64,000 bases of DNA from Buxus sempervirens (GCA_947561395.2 OX387182.1:32357949-32421948), one strand, 5' to 3'. Shown: positions 46,226-58,727, counted from the first letter of the stretch. The notes: generated by a model not told the origin, from the sequence alone. A program made the numbers and translations.

Positions 46226-48252
46226 TCATCACGTTTTTTTTTGTTTTGTTTTCAGATCTTGGTAAGAATGATACCAGCGGGTATATGCTTGTTTCAGGTG
46301 AGTTGGGGATTTATAGTTGACTTTGATTATAATTATTGTTTATTTCATGTTTTCCTTCACTATGGTATAGCGATCCTGTGTGGATAAATTAACCCTTCGG
46401 GTACGAGTTACGGCTTTACAACGTAACCCAGATCCGGGGCGTTATAATGTACGGCCCAACCTATCCTGAAGTGGTACCATCCTCGAGATGATGGAATGCC
46501 TATGACACAGAATTCAAACCACTCTAGAAGACTTTTCATTTACTAGCTATTCTATGGATCCATGCAATTGCTAAGCCCACTCAACGGTGGAAAACCAAAC
46601 CAGGGAATGGACATCTTTTCCAATAACACCTGCACACATAGAAACACAACTGTGTCAATAACCAAACCCGCAACTGCCTTGTCACAACTGTGACTCAAAA
46701 TCCAACACAAGTGGCACCAAGTCATATGTCAAAACTCTAGGTTTCAACGGACAACTATGTCTTGGATGTGTATCGAATCCCTCGATGCATAAAATATGTT
46801 CAAATAACACCAATACATGTGTAGGAACTCTTAAAATCAAGTTTGTCTAAAAGTGAATTGTTTGGAACAATGGTACTATGATAAAAAGCCTCTTTAGCAA
46901 AACGTACCCAAAATCTTTATAAAAATATATTTTAATGATCCGTCAGTGCAAACTATCTCTAAACACTCTAATCTTGATGGTACATTGGTTTAAATTGAAT
47001 AAAAACAATTCCGTAGTAGAAAACTAGGTTGATTGGAGAATTCTGAAATTTCTGACAAGGGCGCTCGAGCGACATCGGGCGCTCGAACAAGTGTCATGAA
47101 AAGTAGGTTGATTCAGGGTTGGTCACTCGAGAGCTCGCTCGAGCGACGCTTCGGGCGTTCGTTGTTATGAGTTTTGATCACTTACGGGTTTTATGAAAAA
47201 TAAAAAGCACAGGCGGGGTGCCCTCGATATCGATCGAGCGGCATCAAGCGCCCGTGAACACACTCTCAAGACCCATATAGGCGCTTGAGCAGCAGTTTGA
47301 GCGGCTTGTCGCAAAACCACATTTCTAAATTCCAAAAAGTTGCGTAATTCACATAAAAATACGAAACTTCAAATCTATAATACCAAAACCATTCTAAACC
47401 ATTTAAGAATGTTGTATAATCATGTTAGAAGAATTTTGAACAATTAAAACACAATATCAAACACAAACAGATCATCAAACATGCGAATAATCATGGTTAT
47501 CGTATAACATCGAAATACAGTTAATGTAAATTTTAAAGGGACTACTTACCTCGTTTGAGACTAAAGCCTTATCTAACAGCACTCTAATATCACTTCAAAG
47601 ATGATCCAAACGAACCAAAATCCTCTTTATCTATTTTGGATCAAACAACACACCTTTAGAGACTTTCATTCACGTTTATACTCCCAAACAGAAACTTTTT
47701 ATAACTTATTTCTTACCTGAAACTCTGAACGAAATCTTCTCTTTCTCCCTTATGAAAATCTGCTCCAAGGTTGTTTAGGGTTAGGGTTTAATCAAAAGGA
47801 AGAAAAGGAAGAAGAAGAAGAGGAAAATAGTAGAAGATGGCGGCTGTTCACTTGAACGTGAATAGTCGCATGCCTCTTAGGTTATTTTATTATTTCTTTG
47901 TTTTTTTTACTCATTTTCCCCCTTCATTAAATCAAACAACCCTCAAACCAAACCTGGTCCGGGTTAACCTCCACTCTCTGGGGTTTGACCACCTCCTCTA
48001 TTTATTCTTATTATTATTATTTTTCTTTATTACTCACTTAAACAAATCACAGTAATAACAAAATTTATTATATTTAACTTACTAAATCCTAAATTCATAT
48101 CTCACCCTAGATAGGTTCCCCAATTTCCTCCGGGCCAACTTGGACTTCTCCGGGTTGAACCAATGCCTCATCTCCTGCAGTATTAATAACTTGCTCAGTC
48201 TATTTATTAATTGATATTATTTTATCTATAAAATCTGGGATTTTACAGAAAA

Positions 48253-48536
48253 GAAAAGAAAAATACTGATTTTTCTTTTCTTTTCCGATGTTTAGATAAG
48301 ATGAGAAATGAGAAGAAAAGAAAAACATATTTTAATAAGATGATAGGTTGGGGTGGTGGGCTACTGAGAGTGGGCGGGTGCTAGTAGGGTTGGTGGGGTG
48401 GCAGCTACAGAGGTGGCGATGATGGTGGTGGTGTGTGGTGGTGTTGGATGGCAGTGGTGGACGACTGTTGGTGGTGGTGGTGGTGGGCAGTGGTGGCGGC
48501 CGATGGTGGTGGGAAGCAATGGGTGGTGGTGGGTGG
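48253..48536. other. Host-like sequence with a GGT-rich tract
   Basis: The A/G-rich target of the solo LTR continues to about 48330. From 48345 it becomes an irregular GGT/GTGG low-complexity tract, which gives a spurious His/Pro-rich open frame on the other strand. Confidence 0.7.
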
Positions 48537-49734
48537 TGTAGAATCCTGAATTTGAGGAAATAATAATATAATTGTAAATCCAAATATTAGAAGAAATAAA
48601 ATAAATAATTTGAAATTGGAGGATAAATATTTAATCTAAGTATTTGGGAGATTGAAATTATAATTCATACTTATATTATGAAAAGAAATAATGAGGAGAT
48701 TAAATTTGGAAATTTAGAAATAAATCTAATGGTCAAATATAATATAAGAATGAAAAGGGGCATTTTAGTCTTTTCCCAATGGCTAATTATTAAATTAATA
48801 AAACAAATAATTATTAGAGTTGAAATAATCAATTAAATTTAAGTTAGATTAAATTTGGATTAAATAGCCTAACTTATAGTTTAAAAGATGAGAAAAGGAC
48901 CTAATTGTAATTATACTTAATTAAGGGCCTTAAATTTGAGTATAAGATGAGTTTTGAGGTGTTTTAGTAATATTTTAAAATAGGGGAAATAATTAGTATG
49001 AAAATTTATTAAATTAGAAGTTTCTAATTAGAAGGAGGGATAAGATAGGAAAGTCTTCCAAAAAGAATTAGGAATCCTAGTTCGAAAGTTTCCTAATCTA
49101 ATTAGGACTTGTATTTGGGTTAGCCTATAAAAGGAAGGCATTAGGGAAGTTTTGGGGTTTCCATTAATTCAATCGTGAGGAGAAAAGGAAAGAGAAAATT
49201 CGTGCATAAGGCTGGAGAAATAGAGAGAAAGAGAAATAGAGAAGATAATAAGAGACTTTAGAGAGAAAAAAGAGTTGCAGAAAATTCCGACTAGCAACCT
49301 TCGAACAACGATCTATAGAGATCCAACCGTTGGATTGACATCAAATTTAGAGGTTTTATTCTAGGCTAGTGGTTCTTAAATCTAAACGGTGGAGATCGTG
49401 TTTACAGTTCTCTAGAGTTGTGTGAGAATCTCAGAAAATCAGCTATACTTTGAGGTTATTGAAGAAGAAGAAGGATTTTGCTATCATAAGGCAAGTAGTA
49501 ACCCTTTACCTTGGAAAACTTGCATGGGTTATTATTTAGACGATAAATATTGTGTTATTCGGTTTTGTGATGATTTAGAAACATGTTTAGATTGATTTGG
49601 GAGGTTTTGATTGAGGTTTAAAGCATGAAAAAATTATATGTTCTTCTTGACAGAATTTTGTCTACTTTGATCTTTAGATGAAAAGCATGATTTTGGATGA
49701 TTTGATTTGTTAATAATTGTTTAAGAATGGTTTA
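48537..49734 (+). mobile_element. GCGTTACA-family LTR, left part
   Basis: It starts TGTAGAATCCTGAATTTG. A TATAAAAG box is at 49136-49143, GATCCAACCGTTGGATTGAC at 49320, and the ACGGTGGAGATC repeat of other copies near 49384. The next LTR interrupts it at 49735. Its continuation is not seen in the window. Confidence 0.75.
49136..49143 (+). promoter_or_regulatory. TATA box of LTR
   Basis: TATAAAAG about 600 bp from the LTR start, followed by a purine-rich leader. Confidence 0.65.
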
Positions 49735-50512
49735 TGTAGTGCCCTAGAACCAGGTCTGCCCTATCACGGGACCAACCCATTCTCGAGACCTACTTATGGG
49801 CCCAAATGAACCTAATAAACACAATTAACCTAGTCAATTACAAAGTAATCATCAGAGTGCAGAAGCTAAAGAAGCATGGAATAAAAATTTTCATATAACA
49901 AAAAGACACATGTATAATAACTCCAAAAGATATGATATCTGTGTATACAAAATACAACTAAGGCAACTAAATGCTCACAAGGTCTCTCCCAAAATATACG
50001 ACATGTACAAAAGATATCTCCCAATAGTATAAGTCGAAAAGAATATTTACATCCCATTTAGAATTCCTAAAAACAAAATATAACATCACAAAGAGAATCC
50101 TACGATGGGTGGTACTAGTCCTCAGGCCTATACTTAGGTTCTCCCTCTGGCTCTGCCCCAATATTGTGCTCACACAAAGGATCTGAAAATAAATCCGGTA
50201 AAACAAAACATGCGTGAAACTTAAAGTCCGAGTAAGCAGCAAACATGCATGAATAGAAGCAGTTTATGTAATTCATATAACATCGTGATAACATTCATTG
50301 CTATAAAATATAGAACTCATGAATAGAAGCAGTTTACACAAGTTTATAATATCATGATAGCCTTCTCAGATATAAGGTATAATCTCAAATCAAAGCACTT
50401 AAATCGGATGACACATAGAATTAATTCAATATACCCAATCATTTACTACAAGCATATCCTAGTAGGACACATAATGTAAAACAAAGCATTCGTATCGTTT
50501 ATTAGAAACAAT
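49735..50512 (-). mobile_element. GCGTTACA-family LTR, 3' part (continues at 62634)
   Basis: On the minus strand it ends CCTGGTTCTAGGGCACTACA at 49735, a degraded GGGGCGTTACA end. A degenerate hairpin region is near 50210 and a CATGCATG near 50243. It is split at 50512 by the Tat solo LTR. Confidence 0.7.
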
Positions 50513-50635
50513 TGTAAGCACCTCCCAGAAGTGCCGAAAATTAAAACCCTAATTGAAAATTCAAACTCTAAGAGGGTGAAAGTTGACTTTTTGATCAGGT
50601 GCAAATCGACCACCATGCTTCTTCCCATTGAATAG

Positions 50636-50990
50636 GAAATTTCAATACGGTTCTGACGCAACTGAGTTTGCAGGAATCGGGTTCCGGATGAAGGAGTTAT
50701 GAGCTAGTCAAACCCAGGGGAGCAGAAATTGGCTTTCTGCTCAAGCCCAGGTCAGCCACCCCATTTTATCTCAGCAGATGGAGAATCTCAGCACAGTTCT
50801 GATGCAACTGAATTTGCTGGAATCAAGTCCTGAAGGGGAAGATATGAGTAGATTAGAATTCCGGACGCAGTTTCGGCTTTCTGCTCAAACCGTGAAACTA
50901 CTGCAAAACTTTGTCTCAGTGGATAGAGAATCTCGACCTAGTTCCAACGCAACTGAGTTTGCTAGCATCGGGGTCCGAATGAAAAAATTA
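50636..50990. repeat. U3 tandem repeats, about 146-bp period
   Basis: GCAACTGAGTTTGC-type motifs at 50656, 50802 and 50947 (146 and 145 bp apart) each lie in a longer shared unit. They correspond to the 148-bp repeats of the LTR at 53021. Confidence 0.85.
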
Positions 50991-51461
50991 TGAGCAGTCA
51001 AACCCTGACATAGAAATGCAGAAAGCTGCCCACGTGGCAAAAATGAAGAGAAAGGACAGAGAGATAAAATATCTTGAATAAAATAATCATTTTTCACAAA
51101 ATATCTCTTTTTCTTAATTAAAATAAATGAAAAATGGATTCTCTCGTCAGGAGAGAGAATGGGGTCACATTGATCAAATCAGTCACGTCAATCGGTCAAG
51201 CAAAATAGAGCACGTGATCGTCCGCATATGATGTGCGAACATGCCTTGTCCGCACGCACTATGTGGAAAAAATTCTATCCAAAATCTTATCCGAAATCCC
51301 GGAAATCTCGGAGAATCTCAAAATCCGCACATGCTGTGCGAACGGAGAAAAATCAAGCCAAAATTGTCTTGCCTGCACTATATGTGAGGGCACGGAAAAT
51401 CTTATCCTCTACGCGCCCCGCCACGTGGCGGATTTTCACTCATTGTGCGCAAGGACAGCTC

Positions 51462-51510
51462 GTCCGCACTTAGTGTGCAAGCAAGCCTTGCCCGCACACT
51501 AAGTGCGGAC
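51462..51510. promoter_or_regulatory. 17-bp perfect dyad just upstream of the TATA box
   Basis: GTCCGCACTTAGTGTGC (51462-51478) and its exact reverse complement (51494-51510) are separated by 15 nt. The dyad ends 12 bases before TATAAATA. Looser GTCCGCA../..TGTGCGAAC copies lie from 51220 to 51350 and near 52947. Confidence 0.85.
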
Positions 51511-51522
51511 GAGAATGTTTTC

Positions 51523-51530
51523 TATAAATA
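51523..51530 (+). promoter_or_regulatory. TATA box of Tat LTR
   Basis: TATAAATA followed by GGGGCCCACAGCCCC; the nested Tat LTR has TATAAA at 53945 in the same place. Confidence 0.75.
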
Positions 51531-52875
51531 GGGGCCCACAGCCCCTTGTTTAGGGGTTGGTTGCTTACCCCTTCTTCCCAGAAGCCCTCCCCTGAACCAG
51601 TGGTCCCCCCTAGCCTTCCTCCCCCACCAGCAAGCTCCGAAAACCCCAAAATACCCCCCAACTCTCTCCTAACCTCTCTTTTCTCTCATTCTAAGCAAGA
51701 AGAGGACAATAGAAGAGATTTTTGTGGAGTTGAGGAGGCCCCCAAGCTGCTGTCTACAACCACCAGAGGGCCACCACTCCTCCAAAAGAACAAGTAACTC
51801 CAAGGTGAGTGTTCTCATGGCATTATATTTAACATATGTTAAAAAGAAGTCATTATGAGCATGTGTCTTTTCGGCTATTTAGACCTGTTCTTTTACTGTC
51901 TTTTTCTCACCATTTTCTTCCCTTTTTTGTGCCATTGGAGCCCCTATGGAAAGGGGGAGTCTCCATTCGAAAGTTGGGAGGAGAGCTTCACTTGTAAAGT
52001 AATGAAAAAAAGGGGGTCACTCAGGCAAGCTTCTTTCTTACCTCTTTTTACTGTTATTTTATGAGGAGGGCATGCCCTCCTTCTCACATCTTATGTACCC
52101 CTAAATCCCCTCCTTTCCTTCCTTTTTACTATGTTCTTTTTATTTCTTATGCATGCTTTCTTGCTCCGTGTTGTTCCTTAACTTCGTTTATGGTTTTATA
52201 AGCAGGATGGATAGAACACTCATCACACACTTTCACCTCCTCCCACACTTACTGTTTTGGTAGGTTTAAGAGCACATGAATGAGCACCTCCCCAGGCACA
52301 CACGCCAAACCCTAGAAGCATGCTTAGGGTCTCCTTTGCCATATGCCTTTTACCCCTACGGTGAGCACCAGTAGATAGTACTCCTCTTAGCATGATTCAC
52401 CCATTGTTTGGATTGTTCCACATGCACCTAAGCCTCATTTCATGAAGCATGCTAGATCTCCTTAGAACCCCCTTCTTCATTCACTATTTTCATCACCTTA
52501 GGCCTTCCCCTATTGCACGACTAGTGTTGTTTTGTTTATTGTGCCTGTGTTGATCGTATATTGCCCAAGTATACTTATTTAGTTTGGTCGTACTAGACCA
52601 CGACCATGGCCTTTCGGGCCATCTACCTTCTCCTCTCATGGAGGGGGGAGGTCATTCTCAATATCCGAAACAGGGACCTCTAAAGTCCCTGTCCAAGGCT
52701 CTAAGTATCTGCTCCAAGGTAGAGAGAAAGCCCCAAGCTTTCTCCCTTCTTCCCCCTCGGTGTAGCCCATGAAAAGTGAGGTTCTTTTTGGCTAAATTGA
52801 AGAATTGCAGGCCACTGTGGGTCAACACAGTGAGCCACAGGTGGATTCAAAACCCTAGAGGGGGGGTCTCCTGGT

Positions 52876-52897
52876 CCCCCCCCCCCCCCCCCCCCCC
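52876..52897. repeat. C22 homopolymer
   Basis: Twenty-two consecutive C in the Tat LTR, right after a G-rich run. The length may be unreliable. Confidence 0.9.
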
Positions 52898-53119
52898 GAA
52901 AATTATTTTTTTACCCCCTGGGTGCTGCCCACAAACATAGAGCCTGTCCGCATCTAGTGTGCGAACAGCACACAGGGTATTCCAAAAACCTAATCTTTGG
53001 GGTTTAGGTCCATTCCCTCTTGTAAGCACCTCATTTTTGCGCTCCCGGAAGAGTCGGAAATGCAACCCTGGACGGAAAGTCAAACCCTAAGGGGGTGAAA
53101 AGTTGACCTTTTTTATCAA

Positions 53120-53700
53120 GTAATAATTGGCCACCTCGCTTTATCTCAATGGATATAGAATCCCGACACGGTTCCAACGCAACTGAGTTTGCGGGAATCG
53201 GAGTTCGGATGAAGGTTCTACAGGCTGGTCAAACTTGAGAGGAGCTGAAAGTTGACTTTCGGCTAAACCACGATCCAGATGCTTACCTTTATGTCATTGG
53301 ATAGAGAATCCCGACACGGTTCCACCGCGACTGAGTTTGCGGGAATCAGAGTCCGGATGAAGGTTCTGCAGGCCGGACAAACTTGAGAGGAGCCGAAGGT
53401 TGACTTTCTGCTAAACCCCGATCCAGATGCTTACCTCTATGCCATTGGATGGAGAATCCCGACACGGTTCCAACACAACTGAGTTTGCGGGAATCGGAGT
53501 CCGGATGAAGGTTCTGCGGGCCGGTCAAACTTGAGGGGAGCCGAAACTTGACTTTCTACTAAACCCTGATCCAGATGCTTACCCCTACATCATTGGATAG
53601 AGGGTTCCGATACGATTCTAATGCAACTGAGTTTACCCAGATCGGAGTCCGGATGGAGAAGATATAAGCTGTCGAAGTTTCCGAACAGCAAAACCGGCAA
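53120..53700. repeat. Four 148-bp tandem repeats in U3
   Basis: CCGACACGGTTCCAAC-type motifs at 53165, 53313, 53461 and 53609 are exactly 148 bp apart. Each unit carries TTGACTTTC and GATCCAGATGCTTACC. Confidence 0.9.
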
Positions 53701-53944
53701 ATTGCACACGTGGAAAAAAGCTGCGCACGTGGCAGGTCCCAGGGACTAAATTTGTAAAAACCCAAGAATATCGGATTAAATCGAAAATGTCCAAGGACTA
53801 AATCCGTAAATACTTGATTTTCCGACCAATTAGCGGCCGCATTTTTTGTTTTTCAATGATGTTGCCGCTTGCGTGAGCAGGGTGAGCGCGAAACGCGCTC
53901 GGCGCCAGCTAGGCACCAACCCGGCGGACCCTCTTTTTCCCGCT

Positions 53945-53950
53945 TATAAA
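53945..53950 (+). promoter_or_regulatory. TATA box of nested Tat LTR
   Basis: TATAAA after a GC-rich stretch, at the same relative place as 51523 in the outer LTR. Confidence 0.65.
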
Positions 53951-54944
53951 ACCCGCAGCCATCTATCTTGTGAAGGGTTGGCTCTTTTTGGGGTTGGGAT
54001 TTTTTCTTCGGGGTTTTCTTTGGTTGGCCTTCCTTCTGTTTCCCTTCCCTCCCTCGTCCAAACTCCCTCTCCAGCAGTCTCCTTAGACCCCAAGCATCCC
54101 ACCTTGCACGCTCACCGTCCCTTCTCTTCCTCTTCTTCACCTTCCCATCAACAAGAGGAAAGCCCTTGTTGCTGCTGGTGCAAAAGGAGGAGAGCTCCAG
54201 CACTCGTGCCACCTCAAGGAGAAGCCGCCGCCTTGCACAAGAACTTAGGGAACCTCAGGTATTGTTCCTCACTCGTTTTTTACATACATAAAAATGGGAG
54301 TCGTATAAGCATGTTATCGAATCTGATTTTTTTTCTTTCCTTGTTATGCATGCATGTTCTTCCATTTTGGGTAACATGGAGGTCTCCAAGGGTAAGGGAG
54401 ACCCCATGCACGACCCCGTTAAGAAGATGAGGGTCTCATGGCTTCATCCAGTGCTCATAAGGTACCTGGGAGCTTTCGGATCACTAAGTATAGGGAGCAT
54501 GTTCCCTCACTTCAAGCACGTCTAATGTATCCCTGTAAACCCCCCTCCTACTTCCCTTCTTCGAATGTCTGTGTGCATGCACAGAGTTCCGGTAAAGGCG
54601 TCGGTGCAAAAATTGGGTTTCCTTCCTTACGAAGGCGATCTCTGTTCGCCAGTGTTCTTTTCCTTCTTATTTTGCTAGACTTGCTAACATGCTCCCCTAA
54701 CCCCTGCCACCTGCTGTTTTCGTCTTGGGCGCCTGTAAGCATGCTCCCTTCACCCCCCCCCCCCATCCCTGCTGTAGCCATTAGTCTTTTTAAGAGATTC
54801 TGGAGTCGAGTCATTGAAGCTGGTTGGAATAATTTCGAGGTGTGTTTGAGTGTCTTCTGGGAGTCTAAGTAGCATCGGGAAGGTGTTACAGAGGTTAGAA
54901 ATGAGCTCAGTCATGGAGTTTTCAGAAAAAAAACAGAGAATCGG

Positions 54945-55145
54945 GTTTCGTCAAGTGTGTGCGCCGAGCTCGCGCTGAGCTCGCGCCGAGCTCGCGTGTG
55001 ACGATTTTGCGTCCGCCGAGCTCGCACTGAGCTCGCGCTGAGCTCGCACCGAGCTCGCGCCGAGTGCACGCGCGGGTGCTTTTTTGTTGATCTCCGCTTC
55101 CGCCCAGCTTACGCTGACCTCACGCCTAGCACCTGAGGTCAGCGT
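54945..55145. repeat. GAGCTCGCGC cassette
   Basis: About nine units of CGAGCTCGCGC or TGAGCTCGCGC. GAGCTC is itself a palindrome, so the block is strongly self-complementary. It replaces the GTAGCCGA and ACCGAAAT arrays of other Tat LTRs. Confidence 0.85.
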
Positions 55146-57515
55146 ACCCTCTTAAAATGTCGAACTGCTTGTATTTTTGAAAACCCAGCAATACCCCAGG
55201 TCCCTCCCCTTGGACCCAGAATAGTGAGCCGATCTCCCCTAATAAGTGTCAGTTTTGCATATCTTTTGTGATCATTGCTGGATGTGGATGGCATTCCAAA
55301 CCGAACCAAATGAACCAATAGCGTTTCTGGGTCACCCGGAAACCCAACATGGGACTTGGACCCCCGGTCCAATTTGATTTCCCGTGGGCCTTTCAATGGG
55401 CCCACCAAGCCCAATGAACACAATGGAATACATGCATGTGACCTAATCAAGATAAATAAATTAACTAATCAATCGGGGCGGGCTAAACCCAATGCGGCCA
55501 ACCCGAACTTGTTGCTGAATTGATGTATGAAATGCATGGTTTGGTCGAGACCCAGGGCTAGGGCCTATCGGGCCTGCCAAAGCCCACTAATCAACCAAGT
55601 AAGGGTTCAAAACCCTAAACTCCAAGAACATGGGCTCTCAAGCCCAAATTTGGACTGCGGGCCCCAAGCCCAATGTCCAACTCACCTTGGCAAATTTAAA
55701 TAAGATAATCTTAAAATCCTTTGGCAACCATCATGGGGGCCCACCTAAGGGCCCGCAAACTGAGGCCGACCCACTTTTGCATGGAAAACACTTAATCCTC
55801 AAATCTAAACCTAAAGTAAAATCAATGCACTTAACCAAAGCCCAAAGGGCCTCCTAGGGCTAGACAGAGGCCCACAAGGGTACATGGGCTTGACTAAGCC
55901 CACCAAGGACACCGTGGGCCTTCCAACGGGGCCCACCCAACCATACTCAGATTACCTAATTAAATCAAGATAAAAGCAATTAAAGGGACCCACACCACTC
56001 AGGTGGTCCTACCAGACTTAACCAATTTGCATGCCGACTTAGGAATCGGGTGAGAAAATAAGTGAGCTGACTCAAACCAGGATAAACCTAAGGGACCTGT
56101 CATCTGACGGGGTGAACCGAGGTGTCTACGGACTTCCCCGAACCACAACCGAGACCCTACTTAGAATCTCAAGCCGCAGACCAAAGCCCTAATAGACAAG
56201 ATTAGGCACCCAGGTGTCCGCCTGCACCCTACCAGGCGGTGGCGACTCCGAATTTTTCCCATGCGGCGTTTCCCACGCGCGCACACCTCTAACCTAATCA
56301 ATGCATATTTCTCCCCTTAGGGCCTTCGGGCACTTTAGGCCCCCCTTTGAGACTTGGGCCCACCCGGGGCCCAATAAGACTTTGTGGGCCTTCCAACAGG
56401 GCCCCCACCAGACTAGCCCGACCTCGGGCCCATTCCAAAGATGGGCTCCAAGGGCAACTTGGACAATCTCTTGGGCCACTTCCAAGCCCAATGGGCCTGT
56501 TAAAAATCTGAACCCACAAATTATCTTGTATGTTTAATTAATCTCCAAACCAAATAAACTAATTCCAATAAAAAGGGGTTATCCAACATAACCCCAAATG
56601 GGACTTGGGCTTGACTTGAGCCCAACTTGGCATCCCGTGGGCCTTCCAAAGGGGCCCACCCCAGACCAACATCACTTCAACTAATCAAGATAAAATCAAA
56701 TAGAAGAAAGGGGACCCACACCTCTCAGGTGGTCCCCACCAAACTTAAAAGGTGTTTTGCATATCTGAGTAGGAAAATCGGGTGAGATAGACCAAAGTAA
56801 AGTTGACTCCAACCAGGGAGGCCCATGACCGGGGTGTTTTCGGACTTCCCCGGACCATAACCAAGACCTTAGCTAGAATCTCAAGCCGCAGACCTACCAA
56901 ATAGACAAACCTAGGCACCCAGGTGTCTACCTGCACCCCATCAGGCAGCAGTGACTCTGATTATCCTGATTTACCCCAAGAGGAGGCACGCACTCCCATG
57001 TGCCCCGCAGTGCGGCGTTCCTGTAACGCCCCCAAACCCGGGTCAAAGCAAACTAGAACCTGACCCGAATCCGGTTCGCTACTGTAATAATCCGAATCTA
57101 GCTCAAACAACCGAATTCGAGATGCTACTGGCCCATATCAAATAATCATCAATAATTAACCAGACTAAAGAATTAAATAAATCATTTATTAATAAACTAT
57201 CATAGTGCGGAACATCAATGTGCGGAAGTGTAGTCTAATATCTTCATAAAAAGAATCCAATAAACCATCCAATCCAAATAATCATTTAAGTCCGGTAATA
57301 ATCAAAAGGTTCTAATCTCTCAATCTCTCAGATACATCAATCAAATAAATAAAATAAACGGTTAAAGAAACTGAACATAATCCTTTCTCCTCGACCTCAG
57401 ATCAAGTCAGGATAATAGTAATCCTCTGGCGAATAGTCCACAATATTACTCTGGTAATCACCACTATGATCCCCCTCTCGGGTATCAGCTGTAAAATAAC
57501 ATAAGTAAGTAGAGT

Positions 57516-57550
57516 GAGATACGAATATCTCAGTAGACAACACATGCATG
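57516..57550 (-). promoter_or_regulatory. CATGCATG + hairpin module
   Basis: GAGATACGAATATCTC 57516-57531 and CATGCATG 57543-57550. Confidence 0.7.
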
Positions 57551-58727
57551 CTATAAACAGTTCATAATCAATAAAATATATTTTCATGCTCGAATAAGCA
57601 GTCTCGAGTAAATAGGCTCGTATAAACATTCATATCGATCATGGAACACAAATCAGCATGTAAAACAGTTTAAGTATTTGTGAACAAATAAAGTATATCA
57701 AGATCATGATTCAGAAATCAATAATAGAATCCAATATAAAATCCGGGATGTACTAAACAGTCACATCCAATTATAACATCCAATACATGCATCATGCATG
57801 TGAACAACATCATAAATAAGTGTTTGTGATCTCAGTATTATTGTAGGACTCACGAAGAAAGATACATGTTTGAGATGACTCTCAACCATATGCTATACCA
57901 CCGTGCGGTTTATGGGCAACGCTACTAATGATACTCAAAACAGTGAAGATCACCTTAGATAAGAGCCGTAGTCATCGACTTATTGCACACGAACTCAATT
58001 GAGTTGGCAAGTACCACCAACATGTAGCATCGGAATCAATACATGGAGATGGTAACTTATCTACATGTACAAGGAATCACCAGCGGAGCACCAGGGTGTC
58101 CTTCCAGACATAGGATCCTCCAGAGCAAACCAACTTGCAAAGGAAGCGTGTTCACAACAGGGAGTAACTCAACCCAAATGAAATATCCCTTAGCTATCTA
58201 GCCAAAACTATGGATCCATAACCAGCTATGCCCATTAGACACCAATAATCCCTAAGGACTAATATTTCTGTAAGTAATAGTACCTAGCGGCATATAATGG
58301 TTATATCTGTAATTTCCTTCCTTATTGGGTTAACTAGGTTCAAGATCTGATCTGGAAATCCTGTATATCATATTCTGGTTAACAGTATAAATTTACATGT
58401 CACTTAATTAATTAATTCAAGTTTACAAATTCAGTTCTTCCAAAACTTAGGTTTCTTGCTATTTACAAAGCTTGGCCACTAATTAACTTAAATTGTAACG
58501 CCCCGGATCCGAGTCACGAAATAACACCGTAACTCATCCCCGGAGGTTAATTTAAAACACAGGATTGCAATATCAGAGTAAAGGAAAAACACGAATACAA
58601 CGATAGCTATATAACAGAGTGCGCTAAAATATTCCCAAACTAAATAAAACTCACATGTCCAAATAACTACCCGCAAGTATCGAGCTCTCCGAGAGTATCT
58701 GAAAACAAAACGAAAGCAACGGGGTGA

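Larger units (their letters stand above)
39973..46446 (+). mobile_element. GCGTTACA-family solo LTR, middle of a triple nest
   Basis: It starts TGTAAAATCCCTAATTTT and ends GATCCGGGGCGTTATA (last CA mutated to TA). A perfect target duplication ATGTA stands at 39968-39972 and 46447-46451. A TATATATA box is near 40330, a cassette with GGCGCCAACCCTCCCAG units at 41160-41475, and TGTACTCGG repeats near 42370-42560. After the inner insertion, the CATGCATG/hairpin module is at 46193. Without the insert it is about 3.37 kb. Confidence 0.87.
39252..48247 (-). mobile_element. GCGTTACA-family solo LTR, outermost of a triple nest
   Basis: On the minus strand it starts TGTAAAATCCCAGATTTTATAG at 48247 and ends ..CTGGGGCGTTAAA at 39252. 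The second base of its left boundary is changed (TTTAACG for TGTAACG). It is flanked by the perfect 5-bp duplication GAAAA (39247-39251 and 48248-48252). It is split by the plus-strand LTR 39973-46446. Its own sequence is 39252-39972 plus about 46452-48247. It contains a GC-rich cassette (47055-47310) rich in GCGCTCGAGCG. No internal coding sequence is present. Confidence 0.85.
53021..56285 (+). mobile_element. Tat-type solo LTR nested in another Tat LTR
   Basis: A 3265-bp unit starting TGTAAGCACCTCATT and ending ..CGCGCGCACA, flanked by the perfect 5-bp duplication CCTCT (53016-53020 and 56286-56290). It holds four 148-bp U3 repeats, a TATA box at 53945, a GAGCTCGCGC cassette (54945-55145), the GGGCCC-rich middle and the conserved terminus. 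Open frames such as those at 53846-54872 are not shared with other LTR copies. This copy defines the family's full length. Confidence 0.9.

Noticed and set aside
48332..48583. His/Pro-rich 83-codon frame
   Set aside because: It is the complement of a GGT low-complexity tract and runs into an LTR start.
53846..54872. Two long plus-strand open frames (194 and 144 codons) in the nested Tat LTR
   Set aside because: They lie downstream of the LTR TATA box in GC-rich leader sequence, have no family resemblance and are not preserved in the Tat LTR at 50513.
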